NCBI RefSeq assembly: GCF_030815145.1
Contig: NZ_JAUSWJ010000001.1
Location: 558,001-622,000 of the forward strand
Origin: Kaistia geumhonensis
GTDB taxonomy: Bacteria; Pseudomonadota; Alphaproteobacteria; Rhizobiales; Kaistiaceae
Reading direction: 5' to 3'
Length of the DNA: 64,000 bases
A program made the position numbers and the translations under genes. The notes below the pieces were generated by a model. That model saw only the letters and a list, made by a program, of their open reading frames with translations. It ran no database searches and was not told the DNA's origin. Every line of letters begins with the position of its first letter. Position 1 is the stretch's first letter. Positions 27,243 to 36,033 of the stretch are shown piece by piece.

Positions 27243-28540
27243 TTCACCGGCGCCGCGTCGGTGACGACCTGGTCGCCGGGCTTGAGGTCGCCGCTCTTCA
27301 CCTCGGTGTTGACCCCGTCGGTGGCGCCGATCTCGATGGTCACGGGGGTCGGCGTCCCGTCGCGAAGCACATAGACCGTTCGCCCGTTGCCGGTCGGCTC
27401 GGCCTTTGTGATCGCGCCCATGCGCGGCGCCGAGAAGAGGCCGAAGGCGCGCGTGTTGCCGCTCTCCGCCGGCGGCACGTAGCGGAGCGCCGGGTTCGGG
27501 ATGAGCGTCGCGTCCTTTTCCTGCTGGACGACGATATCCGCCGTCGCCGTCATGCCGGGGCGGAGCAGCAGCTTCGCATTGTCGACGGTGAGCGTCGCCT
27601 TGTAGGTGACGACGTTGTTGGTCGTTTCCGAGACGAAGCGGATATCCTTGATCGCAGCCGGAAAGGTCTGGTCGGGATAGGCATCCACCGTGAAGGTCGC
27701 CGCCTGCCCCACGGCCGTCTTGCCGACATCGGCCTCGTCGACATCGACCTGCAGCTCCATCTCCCGGAGATCGCCGGCGATGACGAACAGCGTCGGCGCC
27801 GACAGCGAGGCGGCGACGGTCGCGCCCGGATCGACGCTGCGCGTCAGGACGACGCCGTCGATCGGCGAGCGGATCTTCGCCTTGGAGAGGTTGGTCCGCG
27901 CGAGACTGAGATCGGCCGTCGCAGCCTGCACATCGGCCTTCGCGGCGGCTTCGGCCGCGACAGCGCCGTCATAGGCCGCCTGCGCCTCGATCAGCTCCTG
28001 CGAGGACGAGACGTTGCGGCCGACCAGCACCTTCTTGTTGGCGAGAGTGCTCTGCGTCGAGGCGATGGTCGCCTGCGTCTTCGCGACATTGGCATTCGCG
28101 GCGGCGAGCTTCGCCTCGGCGCTCGCGACGGCGGCGTCGAGATTGTCGGTCACGAGTTCGGCCAGCACGTCGCCGGTCCTGACCGGGCTGTTGTAGTCGA
28201 CATTCACCGAGCGTATCCGGCCGGAAAGCTCGCTCGACACGTCCACCTTCTCGGTCGGCTGGATCGAACCGGTCGCGGTGACCGTCACCGTGAGATCGCC
28301 CGTCGTGACCGGCGCGGTGGTGAAGCGATACGATGCCCCGCCCGTCGACATCATGCTCCACATAACGCCCGCGAGCGCGAGAAGGCCGAGAGCGGCAACG
28401 AGCGCGATAACGCGCCGCCGAGGCGGGCGCCGGCGGGCGGGTTCGCCGAGGAGCCGTCCGAGATCGCCGGTCGGCGCGCTGGCAACTCGTGGTTCGGCCG
28501 CCGTCTGATGGGTGCCGGCAACGGCGGTGTCTTCGCTCAT
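27239..28540 (-). CDS. HlyD/MacA-family periplasmic adaptor subunit
   Basis: About 433 residues. A short cytosolic part rich in Arg (RRRPPRRRV) precedes one N-terminal anchor helix (about 45-65), then barrel-sandwich, alpha-hairpin and beta-barrel domains. TVTATGSIQPTEKVDVSSEL is the first lipoyl half-motif and IRSPIDGVVLTRSVDPG the second; the long Ala-rich coiled coil lies between them (about 110-205). It links the MacB-like permease to an outer-membrane channel, which is not encoded here. ATG 28540 is preceded by GAGG; ATG 28549 is an alternative. Confidence 0.88.
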   Translation of the reverse strand: MSEDTAVAGTHQTAAEPRVASAPTGDLGRLLGEPARRRPPRRRVIALVAALGLLALAGVMWSMMSTGGASYRFTTAPVTTGDLTVTVTATGSIQPTEKVDVSSELSGRIRSVNVDYNSPVRTGDVLAELVTDNLDAAVASAEAKLAAANANVAKTQATIASTQSTLANKKVLVGRNVSSSQELIEAQAAYDGAVAAEAAAKADVQAATADLSLARTNLSKAKIRSPIDGVVLTRSVDPGATVAASLSAPTLFVIAGDLREMELQVDVDEADVGKTAVGQAATFTVDAYPDQTFPAAIKDIRFVSETTNNVVTYKATLTVDNAKLLLRPGMTATADIVVQQEKDATLIPNPALRYVPPAESGNTRAFGLFSAPRMGAITKAEPTGNGRTVYVLRDGTPTPVTIEIGATDGVNTEVKSGDLKPGDQVVTDAAPVK

Positions 28541-28735
28541 CTGCCTCATCTGGGTGCTCTTCCGTCGATGCGCACCCTTGTTTGCACCGGACCCGCCGGT
28601 CAAATGATGAGTTGTATCAATTATGGGCCGAGGGTTGCGGAGCTTTTCGGCGATCACGGAAGCATGATCGCGCGCTCTGTCACGATCCGGCGCCGCGTGC
28701 CGTAGAAGCGGTGAGCAACAACGAAGGCCCTGCCG

Positions 28736-29665
28736 ATGCATGAACGCGCCGCACTTCCGCTGCCCTGGCTCGACCGGCGCGGCAATGTCTCCCTGCTGAA
28801 ATCGCTGGTCTTCGCCGGCGTCCTCGCGCCAGGCCTTTGGCTTCTCTTCCGCGCCGCGACCGGCAGTCTCGGGCCGCGGCCCTATATCGAGATCAATCAT
28901 CAAACCGGCCTCTGGGCGATCCGATTCCTGCTGATCTCGCTCGCGGTGACGCCGCTCCGCCATGTCTGGCGCTGGGGCGACCTGATCCAGTTGCGGCGCA
29001 TGCTGGGCCTCGCCGCCTTTGCCTACGCCGTCATCCACCTCGTCGCCTATGCCGGCGATCTCGGCTGGGATTTCGGCAAGGTCGTGTCCGAGATCATCGC
29101 GCGGCCCTATCTCACCATCGGCTTCGTCGCCCTCCTGATGCTGGTGCCACTTGCCGCGACCTCGACCGAAGGCATGATGCGCCGCATGGGCGGCATCGAA
29201 TGGCGGGCGCTGCACCGGCTCGTCTATCCGGTGGCCGCGCTCGCCACCGTGCACTTCTTCCTGCAATCGAAGCTCGGCGTCACCGAGCCGATCGTGATGG
29301 CAGCGATCGCGGCGTGGCTCGCCCTCTGGCGGCTTCTCGCGGCGCGGATCGGCGAGCAGAAGGCGGGAACGCTGGCAGCGACCGTGATCCTCGCGATCGT
29401 GATCGTCGTCGCGACGGGGCTTGGCGAGGCGCTCTACTACTACCTCAAGGTCGGCGCGCCGTTCTCGCGCGTCCTGCCGACGAATTTCGCGTGGAAGACG
29501 AGCATTCGGCCAGCCTGGATCGTGCTCGGCATCTCCCTTGCCGTCATCGCAGTCGCGGCGATCCGCATCCCGATCGCCGCGCGGAAACCCTCACGCCGGG
29601 CTCAGGCCGGCGTCGCCGCGAAACCGGCCTCCGGCGTCTCGCAACGGCAAGGAAAGGCCGCGTAA
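28736..29665 (+). CDS. msrQ: MsrQ haem-binding membrane subunit of the periplasmic methionine sulfoxide reductase system
   Basis: A 309-residue b-type haem membrane protein with about six helices, of the ferric-reductase-like (YedZ/MsrQ) family. Conserved haem-ligand histidines appear in FAYAVIHLVAYAG and WRALHRLVYPVAALATVHFF. MsrQ passes electrons from the cytosol to the molybdopterin enzyme MsrP, which repairs oxidised methionine in periplasmic proteins. msrP normally accompanies msrQ, but it is absent on both sides here. The 3' end overlaps the convergent amidohydrolase gene by 64 bases. The family assignment is good; its partner is unknown. Confidence 0.85.
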   Translation: MHERAALPLPWLDRRGNVSLLKSLVFAGVLAPGLWLLFRAATGSLGPRPYIEINHQTGLWAIRFLLISLAVTPLRHVWRWGDLIQLRRMLGLAAFAYAVIHLVAYAGDLGWDFGKVVSEIIARPYLTIGFVALLMLVPLAATSTEGMMRRMGGIEWRALHRLVYPVAALATVHFFLQSKLGVTEPIVMAAIAAWLALWRLLAARIGEQKAGTLAATVILAIVIVVATGLGEALYYYLKVGAPFSRVLPTNFAWKTSIRPAWIVLGISLAVIAVAAIRIPIAARKPSRRAQAGVAAKPASGVSQRQGKAA

Positions 29666-31140
29666 CGCTCGACGCTGTAGGGCTTCGCCGAAAGGCTGCG
29701 GCAGAAACTCGTGACCGCCTCCTCGAGCCGCTCCGCCACGGCCATGTCGGCCTGGTTCAGCGAGGCGATCGTCTCGCGCGCCGCCTCGGCCTTGCCCGCC
29801 AGGGCAGCCATGTCGGAGGCGAGGTGACGCCCGTCCCGGACGATGAAGCGCCCGTCGACCATGACGTGGCGGACGGCGGTCGCGTCCTCGACCAGCACGA
29901 GCTGGTTCGACGGGTCGTTGACCGGCATCCAGTTCGGATGGTCGAGCGTCAGGAAGACGATGTCCGCGCGCTTGCCGGGCTCGATCGACCCGACATGGCC
30001 GAAGCCGGTGAGCCGCGCGCCGCCCGTGGTCGCCGCAGCGATCACCTCGGGCGCGGAGAGCCACAGGCGGTGGTCGGGCTGGCGGACGCAGGAGACCTGC
30101 TGCGCCGCGCGCATCGCCTCGTACATGTTCTGGTTGTCGGACGAGGTGGCGCCGTCGGTGCCGATGCCGAGATTGACGCCGAGCTCCAGCATGCGGCGCG
30201 AATCCGCGATGCCGGCACCGAGCCGCATGTTGCTGCCGGCATTGTGCGAGACCGAGGCGCCGCGATCGGCGAGGCGGCGCATGTCGTCGTCGTCGAGCCA
30301 GACGCCGTGCGCGACGGAGAAATGCGGGCCGATCAGCCCGAGCTCGTCGATATGGGCGACCATCGACTTGCCCCAGAACTCCTTGGCCGCCAGCACCTGG
30401 ACCTTCGATTCGCCGACATGGCTCTGCATCACCGTGTCGTAGTCGCGAACCAAGCGGTCCGAGCCGCGCATCAGTGCGTCCGAGCAATGGGTGGGGATCG
30501 TCGGCGCCACACCGAGCTTGACGTGATCGCGATCGTGCGGCCAGGCGGCCAGCGCCTCGCCCATAAGCCTCAGAACCTCGTCGGTCGCATCCGCGGCGTC
30601 GATCACGGACAGGCGCTGAAGCTCGGCCGGCAGGCTTTCGACGAGGCCGGGAATGGCGCGGTAGAAGCTGATATCGGACAGCATCGGCGCCATGACGGCG
30701 CGGATGCCGGCGTCGCGATAGGCCTGGCCCATCGCGATCAGTTCCTCGGTCGTCGCCACCGGAACGCCGAAGGTCAGGTCATAGGCGACCGTGCATCCCT
30801 TCAGCGCCATCTCGACCGCGCCGAGATAGGTGTTGAGATACTTGATCTCCGCGCTCTGGTTGCCGAAGCGCCGCGGCGCCGCCATCAGCAGCATCTCGAG
30901 GTTCCAGCGGTCGAGATAGCCGCGGGTCAGAGCGCCGCTGCCATGGGTATGGGAGTTGACGAGGCCGGGATGCATCAGGTGTCGCGACGCATCGACGACC
31001 TCCGCCTCTGGAGGCGCGGCGAGGCCCGGCTCGCCCACTTCGAGGATGGCGCCGTCCTTGACCAGGATGTCCTTGAACGGCGCCGTGCGGCCGGCCGCAT
31101 CGAGCAGCCTGCCGCCGCGAATGATCGAAAACGAGCTCAT
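29602..31140 (-). CDS. Amidohydrolase of the TRZ/ATZ (chlorohydrolase/deaminase) family
   Basis: A 512-residue metal-dependent hydrolase of the cytosine-deaminase-like subgroup. Metal ligands are visible: HTHGSG near residue 68 (HxH), the His of MQSHVGES, the His of AHGVWLDDDD, and the Asp of GIGTDGATSSDN. The same family includes S-adenosylhomocysteine/5-methylthioadenosine deaminases, guanine deaminase and triazine hydrolases, so the substrate is open. ATG 31140 is preceded by GGGGATGAC; an upstream extension to 31359 runs through non-coding-like sequence. It is convergent with, and overlaps, msrQ at 29602-29665. Confidence 0.82.
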   Translation of the reverse strand: MSSFSIIRGGRLLDAAGRTAPFKDILVKDGAILEVGEPGLAAPPEAEVVDASRHLMHPGLVNSHTHGSGALTRGYLDRWNLEMLLMAAPRRFGNQSAEIKYLNTYLGAVEMALKGCTVAYDLTFGVPVATTEELIAMGQAYRDAGIRAVMAPMLSDISFYRAIPGLVESLPAELQRLSVIDAADATDEVLRLMGEALAAWPHDRDHVKLGVAPTIPTHCSDALMRGSDRLVRDYDTVMQSHVGESKVQVLAAKEFWGKSMVAHIDELGLIGPHFSVAHGVWLDDDDMRRLADRGASVSHNAGSNMRLGAGIADSRRMLELGVNLGIGTDGATSSDNQNMYEAMRAAQQVSCVRQPDHRLWLSAPEVIAAATTGGARLTGFGHVGSIEPGKRADIVFLTLDHPNWMPVNDPSNQLVLVEDATAVRHVMVDGRFIVRDGRHLASDMAALAGKAEAARETIASLNQADMAVAERLEEAVTSFCRSLSAKPYSVERYAAFPCRCETPEAGFAATPA

Positions 31141-31234
31141 GTCATCCCCGCAATGTGCGATTTCGATCGCATTAGAACAGGAAGCGGACGGTTGAGCTAG
31201 GCGGGGCGCTGCACCCGCAGGAAGGCTCCCATCC

Positions 31235-32353
31235 CTACACCTCCGCCGCGAACGGATAGGCGTGCACGCCGCCATTCGGGTCGGTGATCGTGCCGTCCGG
31301 GTCGACATAGTCCGGCCCGACCGGAACCTTGCCGTAGCCACCGGGGATGTCGAGCACATAGGTCGGCTGCGCGAGGCCAGAGAGGCGGCCGCGCAGCGCG
31401 CGCATCAGAGCCTGCCCCGATTCGATCGAGGTGCGGAAATGCGCGGTCCCCGGCGCGAGATCGGCATGGTGAAGGTAATAGGGCTTCACCCGAGCTTGGA
31501 CAAAGGCCCGCATCAGCGCGGCCATGGTCTCCGGGTCGTCGTTGACACCCTTGAGCAGCACGCTCTGGCTGACGAGAACGATCCCGGCATCGGCGAGGCG
31601 CGCCAGCGCGTCACGGGCGGCCGGTGTGAACTCGCGCGGGTGATTGGCGTGCACGGCGACATAGACCGCCTTGCCCGTCCCGGTGAGCGCCCGGACGAGC
31701 GCGCCATCGATGCGGCCGGGGTCGACGACCGGGATGCGCGTATGAAAGCGCAGCACCTTCACATGATCGATGGCGCGGAAGCGATCCAGCAGCGCGCCGA
31801 GGCGCCGGGGCGCCGCCACCAGAGGGTCTCCGCCGGTGAAGATCACTTCCCAGATCGCCGGCCGGTCGGCGATATAGGCCAGCGCCGCTGCGAAGGCCTC
31901 GTCGCCGAGCAAGGTCGAGCCGCCGGGTCCGACCGTCTCGCGGCGGAAGCAGAAGCGGCAATAGACGGCACAGGCGTGGACGAGTTTCAGCAGGACGCGG
32001 TCAGGATAGCGATGGACGAGACCGGGAAGCGGGCTGTGCGCGTCGTCGCCGATCGGGTCGGCCAGTTCGCCCGGTCGCGTCTCGAGTTCGGCGCGGGACG
32101 GAATGAACTGTGCCGCGATGGGATCGGCGCCATCGGCGGGATCGATCAGCGCCGCGACATCCGGCGTCACCGCGACGGCATAGCGTGCGCCGACCTCGTC
32201 GAGCGCGGCCTGGTCGGCTGGCGCGACGAGCCCGGCCTCGACGAGCGCCGCTGCGCTCCTCAGCGCCGGGCGCGGCGCGATCGGCACGATCGCCGGCTCG
32301 GGGACGGCGGCGCCGGATGCGATGGGCTTGGTCATGGCCCTTCTTTCGGTCAT
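31235..32353 (-). CDS. epmB: EF-P (R)-beta-lysine synthase: radical-SAM lysine 2,3-aminomutase EpmB
   Basis: Isomerises lysine to (R)-beta-lysine for attachment to elongation factor P. The 372-residue length and placement beside epmA favour EpmB over the larger catabolic KamA. The radical-SAM cluster motif is Cys128, Cys132 and Cys135 (CAVYCRFC), and the PLP lysine is Lys342 in PGGYGK. The start overlaps the end of epmA by four bases (32350-32353), implying translational coupling. Its N-terminus is longer than in E. coli by about 25 residues, so the start could lie at the internal ATG (codon 7). Confidence 0.88.
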   Translation of the reverse strand: MTERRAMTKPIASGAAVPEPAIVPIAPRPALRSAAALVEAGLVAPADQAALDEVGARYAVAVTPDVAALIDPADGADPIAAQFIPSRAELETRPGELADPIGDDAHSPLPGLVHRYPDRVLLKLVHACAVYCRFCFRRETVGPGGSTLLGDEAFAAALAYIADRPAIWEVIFTGGDPLVAAPRRLGALLDRFRAIDHVKVLRFHTRIPVVDPGRIDGALVRALTGTGKAVYVAVHANHPREFTPAARDALARLADAGIVLVSQSVLLKGVNDDPETMAALMRAFVQARVKPYYLHHADLAPGTAHFRTSIESGQALMRALRGRLSGLAQPTYVLDIPGGYGKVPVGPDYVDPDGTITDPNGGVHAYPFAAEV

Positions 32354-33396
32354 CGCGCCGCGGGTGTCCAGACGACGAGATCGAGCCGCGGCGCGCCCGT
32401 CGCCAGCATCACGAGGCGGTCGAAGCCGAGGGCGATGCCGGAGGCCTCGGGCATGATCGCAAGGGCGGCAAGGAAATCCTCGTCGAGCGGATAGCGCTCG
32501 CCATAGATGCGCTCCTTCTCGTCCATGTCGGCGACGAAGCGGCGGCGCTGCTCGGCTGGATCAGTCAGTTCGCCGAAGCCATTGGCCAGCTCGACGCCGC
32601 AGGCGTAGAGCTCGAACCGCTCCGCGACGCGGGGATCGCGCGGGCTGCGCCGGGCAAGCGCCGCTTCCGCGATGGGGTATTCGTCGAGGATCGTGGCGCG
32701 GCCTATGCCGAGATGGGGCTCGACGCGCTCCGCGATGACGCGGCTGAAAATGTCGCCCCAGTCGTCGTCGGCGGCAACCCGAAGACCGGCCGCCCCGGCG
32801 GCGGAGGCGAGCGCATCCCGATGTGTGGCACCCGTCTCGTCGACCGTCGCGAGGAGATCGATGCCCGCGTGACGGGCGAAGGCATCGGCGACGCTGAGCC
32901 GCTCCGGCTCCGCGAAAGGGTCGCAAGTCCGGCCGCGGTGGGAGAGCATCGACACGCCCGCGGCAGCCGCCGCCGTCGCGAGCAGCGCGGCGCAGTCGGC
33001 CATCAGCGCCGCATAGGGCGCGCGGGCGCGATACCATTCGAGCATCGAGAACTCATTGGCGTGCCGGGGGCCGAGCTCGCGATTTCGGAAGACCGGGCCG
33101 AGCGTGAAGATCCGCTCCTCTCCTGCGGCCAGCAGCTTCTTGGCGGCGAACTCCGGCGAGGTATGCAGATAGAGCGTCTCCCTTGACCCATCCGGAGCGA
33201 TCCGCTCGGTCGCGAAGGCGGAGAGATGGGTCTCGTTGCCGGGAGAGACCTGCAGGATGGCGCATTCGACCTCGGTGAAGCCCTCGCCGGCGAACCAAGA
33301 CGCGATCGCAGCCTTGATCCGCCCGCGCGCGAGAAGATGCGGGCGACGATCGGCGTGGACATGCGGCGTCCACCAAGGCGAGGCGTGGTCGGTCAT
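32350..33396 (-). CDS. epmA: EF-P lysine ligase EpmA (PoxA/GenX)
   Basis: A class II lysyl-tRNA synthetase paralogue of 348 residues that lacks the anticodon-binding domain and attaches beta-lysine to EF-P. Class II motif 2 appears as [23 protein letters not shown] and motif 3 near the C-terminus as [15 protein letters not shown]; the N-terminal [16 protein letters not shown] matches the GenX pattern. It is coupled to epmB and divergent from efp with a 222-base promoter region between, so all parts of the modification system are together. Confidence 0.93.
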   Translation of the reverse strand: MTDHASPWWTPHVHADRRPHLLARGRIKAAIASWFAGEGFTEVECAILQVSPGNETHLSAFATERIAPDGSRETLYLHTSPEFAAKKLLAAGEERIFTLGPVFRNRELGPRHANEFSMLEWYRARAPYAALMADCAALLATAAAAAGVSMLSHRGRTCDPFAEPERLSVADAFARHAGIDLLATVDETGATHRDALASAAGAAGLRVAADDDWGDIFSRVIAERVEPHLGIGRATILDEYPIAEAALARRSPRDPRVAERFELYACGVELANGFGELTDPAEQRRRFVADMDEKERIYGERYPLDEDFLAALAIMPEASGIALGFDRLVMLATGAPRLDLVVWTPAAR

Positions 33397-33504
33397 CGAC
33401 TAATCCAGAGCAAGGCCGGAGGGGCCAAGAGAGCCCCGCCGCGTTCTCTGCCGCCGAACCGGCGGCGAAGCAAGGCTCCGGCGGCGGGTCCTCTGCACTT
33501 TGGA

Positions 33505-33533
33505 CTGGCAAGCGCGGGCGGAATCGCTATGTT
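33505..33533 (+). promoter_or_regulatory. Putative promoter of efp
   Basis: CTGGCA (33505-33510), a 17-base spacer and TATGTT (33528-33533), part of CTATGTTG, resemble the alphaproteobacterial vegetative promoter. It is 85 bases before the GTG start of efp. A small hairpin GCCGCC/GGCGGC (33450-33466) lies further upstream in the same divergent region. Confidence 0.4.
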
Positions 33534-33618
33534 GCGCGCCATTCACGCGCCTGTCATCGGCGCGTCGCCACTCATGAAGCGCCCCGCGGCGGGTGCCACA
33601 GTCAAGGACCCGACACCC

Positions 33619-34185
33619 GTGAAAGTCATCGCCAGCCAGATCCGCAAGGGCAATATCATCGAGATCGACGGCAAGCTCTATGCCGTTCTGATCGCCGAGA
33701 GCTTCCACCCCGGCAAGGGCACCCCGACGACGCAGATCGACATGCGCCGCCTCTCCGATGGCGTGAAGATCTCCAACCGCTACAAGACGACCGAGCAGGT
33801 CGAGCGCGCCTATGTCGAGGACCGGGACTATTCGTACCTGTTCCAGGACGGCGAAGGCTTTACCTTCATGAATACCGAGAACTACGACCAGATCATCGTT
33901 TCCAAGGATGTCGTCGGCGACTCGGCCCCCTATCTGCAGGAGGGCATGGTGGTCCGCCTCGCCATCTTCGAGGAGCAGGCTGTCTCGATCACCCTGCCGC
34001 AGCGCGTGACGCTCGAAGTGGTGGAAACCGAGCCGGTGACGAAGGGGCAGACCGCCTCTGCCTCCTACAAGCCGGCAACGCTTTCCAACGGCGTCCGCAC
34101 CACCGTTCCGCCGCATATCGAAGCCGGCACACGAATCGTCGTGCTGACCGACGACGGCTCCTATGTCGAGCGCGCCAAGGACTGA
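33619..34185 (+). CDS. efp: Elongation factor P
   Basis: Relieves ribosome stalling at polyproline; 188 residues, the normal length. The N-terminal KOW-like domain holds the tip FHPGKGTP with Lys33, the residue beta-lysylated by EpmA in organisms that carry EpmA/EpmB, both of which lie next door. The C-terminal OB domain ends [28 protein letters not shown]-like, as in rhizobial EF-P. I chose the GTG at 33619 because it gives exactly the family N-terminus ([12 protein letters not shown]); an ATG at 33574 would add 15 atypical residues. AAGGA stands about ten bases upstream. A clear terminator follows. Confidence 0.95.
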   Translation: MKVIASQIRKGNIIEIDGKLYAVLIAESFHPGKGTPTTQIDMRRLSDGVKISNRYKTTEQVERAYVEDRDYSYLFQDGEGFTFMNTENYDQIIVSKDVVGDSAPYLQEGMVVRLAIFEEQAVSITLPQRVTLEVVETEPVTKGQTASASYKPATLSNGVRTTVPPHIEAGTRIVVLTDDGSYVERAKD

Positions 34186-34212
34186 TCCGCGGATCATCCG
34201 AAGGTTCCTAAG

Positions 34213-34244
34213 AGACCCCGCTCCGATCCGGCGCGGGGTCTTTT
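34213..34244 (+). terminator. Intrinsic terminator of efp
   Basis: AGACCCCGC (34213-34221) and GCGGGGTCT (34233-34241) form a perfect 9-bp GC-rich stem with an 11-base loop, followed by TTTT. It lies 27 bases after the efp stop codon. Confidence 0.9.
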
Positions 34245-34446
34245 CGTTTGAGCCTGGCAACCCGCGGTAACCAAACAGACGAGCCTTCGCGGCCGCCCCC
34301 TGCCCGAACGCGTCAAAATGCTGTACTGGCGTTAAGCTAGCCTTGAGGATAACGAATTCTTCAAGCGTCGCGCGCATGAACTGGCGGCGTCGTGTCGCAT
34401 ACCGGCTTGGGGACGGGAAACGCGGCAAAATGGGGAGTGACTGCGC

Positions 34447-36015
34447 GTGACCTGGCGAGCGGCCATCGAGCTGTCGGTCGTGCTGATCCTGACGGGCTGC
34501 GTCTATCTGCTGCTCTCGGCGTTGCGTCTCGTCCCGGGCGGCGCGGGCTTCCTCGATTCCCGCGGCGAGGTCGTCGCCGCGACGGCTGTGTTCGCGGGCG
34601 CGTCGATCGCCCTCCTCGTCCTCCGCCGGTTCAGCCAGCTCGCATCCCGCCTCGATGAAGCGCTGAGCCGCGAAAAGCAGCTCGGCCTCCTCTCCCAGAT
34701 CGATCCGCTGACGCGCATCCTCAACCGCGCCGCCTTCATCGCCGAACTGGAACGGGCGATCGAGCGCCGCCGCGCCGGCGGGTCGCCCTTTGCGCTCCTC
34801 ACCATCGATCTCGACCGCTTCCGCAACGTCAACCACCTGCACGGCCACGGCGTCGGCGACATGCTGCTCGTCGAGGTCGCGCGCCGGCTCGGCACCTTCC
34901 AGACTGTCGGCACCACGATCGCGCGGCTCGGCGGCGACGAATTCGCCCTGCTCGTCGAGAACGAAACGGTGGTCGACCTGTCGCGGCGCGTGGCCCGGCG
35001 GCTGATCGACAGCATCGCGGCACCGGTCTGGGTGCCGCAGGGCGTACTTTCGATCGGCGCCACGATCGGCATCGCGACCTCGGAGCTTGCCGATTCCAAT
35101 GCCGAGGACCTGCTGCGCGCAGCGAACATCGCGCTCGTCGAGGCCAAACAGGGTGGTCGTGGTACGTTCTATTACTTCGAGGCGAGCATGGGCGAGGCCC
35201 TGCGCCGGCGTTCGACGCTCGAGACCGACCTCCGCCGGGCCATCTCCTCCGGAGAGATCGTGCCCTTCTACCAGCCGCTCGTTGCGCTGGAAGACGGGCG
35301 GCTCACCGGCTTCGAGGTCCTGGCCCGCTGGGACCATCCCCGCTACGGCCTCATCCAGCCGGCGGCTTTCATCCCGATGGCGGAGGAGCTCGGCCGGGTC
35401 GGCGATCTCTTCTACCGGATCCTCGCCAGCGCCTGCGCGGATGCCAAGACCTGGCCCAGCGAGCTCGGTCTTTCGGTCAATGTCTCGCCGACGCAGTTCG
35501 CTGAACCACAATTCGCCTCGCGCATCCTCGCCATCCTACGCAGCGCCGGGCTCGCCCCGAGCCGGCTCGAACTGGAAATCACCGAAAATGCCCTCGTCGA
35601 CGAGGTGGCTTCGGCCAAGCTGATGCTGACGGCGCTGCGCGACGCCGGCGTCGCAGTCGCCCTCGACGATTTCGGCACAGGCTATTCGAGCCTCCGCCAC
35701 CTGAACGACCTGCCGATCGACCGCCTCAAGATCGACCGTCTGTTCCTCGAGGGCGCTCGTCAGAACATCGAGAACTGGAAGATCGTGCGCGCCATCGTGC
35801 AGCTTGCCCACTCGCTCGACATGGAAACGACGGCGGAGGGGATCGAGATCGCCGACGTCGCCGAGATCCTGCGCGATGTCGGCTGCGATATCGGCCAGGG
35901 CTATCTGTTCGGAAAGCCGCTCTCCTCGGCGGCCACCGCGGCCTGGCTCAACGACATCCGCCTCGGCCATGTCGGCCTCGGAAACGGCGGGTCAGCGCCG
36001 CGGCTCGTGAACTGA
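34447..36015 (+). CDS. Membrane-anchored GGDEF-EAL cyclic-di-GMP protein
   Basis: A 522-residue protein with two N-terminal helices (about 8-28 and 43-60), a GGDEF domain with intact GGDEF at residues 162-166, and an EAL domain (about 258-500). The EAL motif reads EVL at 290-292, but the other catalytic blocks ENALVDE, DDFGTGYSS and DRLKIDRLF are present, so phosphodiesterase activity is likely. No RxxD inhibitory site precedes GGDEF. It probably sets local c-di-GMP; the net direction is unknown. The GTG start at 34447 has GGGGAG about 11 bases upstream and overlaps the stop of a possible 24-codon upstream ORF (34376-34450). Confidence 0.9.
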   Translation: MTWRAAIELSVVLILTGCVYLLLSALRLVPGGAGFLDSRGEVVAATAVFAGASIALLVLRRFSQLASRLDEALSREKQLGLLSQIDPLTRILNRAAFIAELERAIERRRAGGSPFALLTIDLDRFRNVNHLHGHGVGDMLLVEVARRLGTFQTVGTTIARLGGDEFALLVENETVVDLSRRVARRLIDSIAAPVWVPQGVLSIGATIGIATSELADSNAEDLLRAANIALVEAKQGGRGTFYYFEASMGEALRRRSTLETDLRRAISSGEIVPFYQPLVALEDGRLTGFEVLARWDHPRYGLIQPAAFIPMAEELGRVGDLFYRILASACADAKTWPSELGLSVNVSPTQFAEPQFASRILAILRSAGLAPSRLELEITENALVDEVASAKLMLTALRDAGVAVALDDFGTGYSSLRHLNDLPIDRLKIDRLFLEGARQNIENWKIVRAIVQLAHSLDMETTAEGIEIADVAEILRDVGCDIGQGYLFGKPLSSAATAAWLNDIRLGHVGLGNGGSAPRLVN

Positions 36016-36033
36016 ACCGCGCCGCCGCCATCG

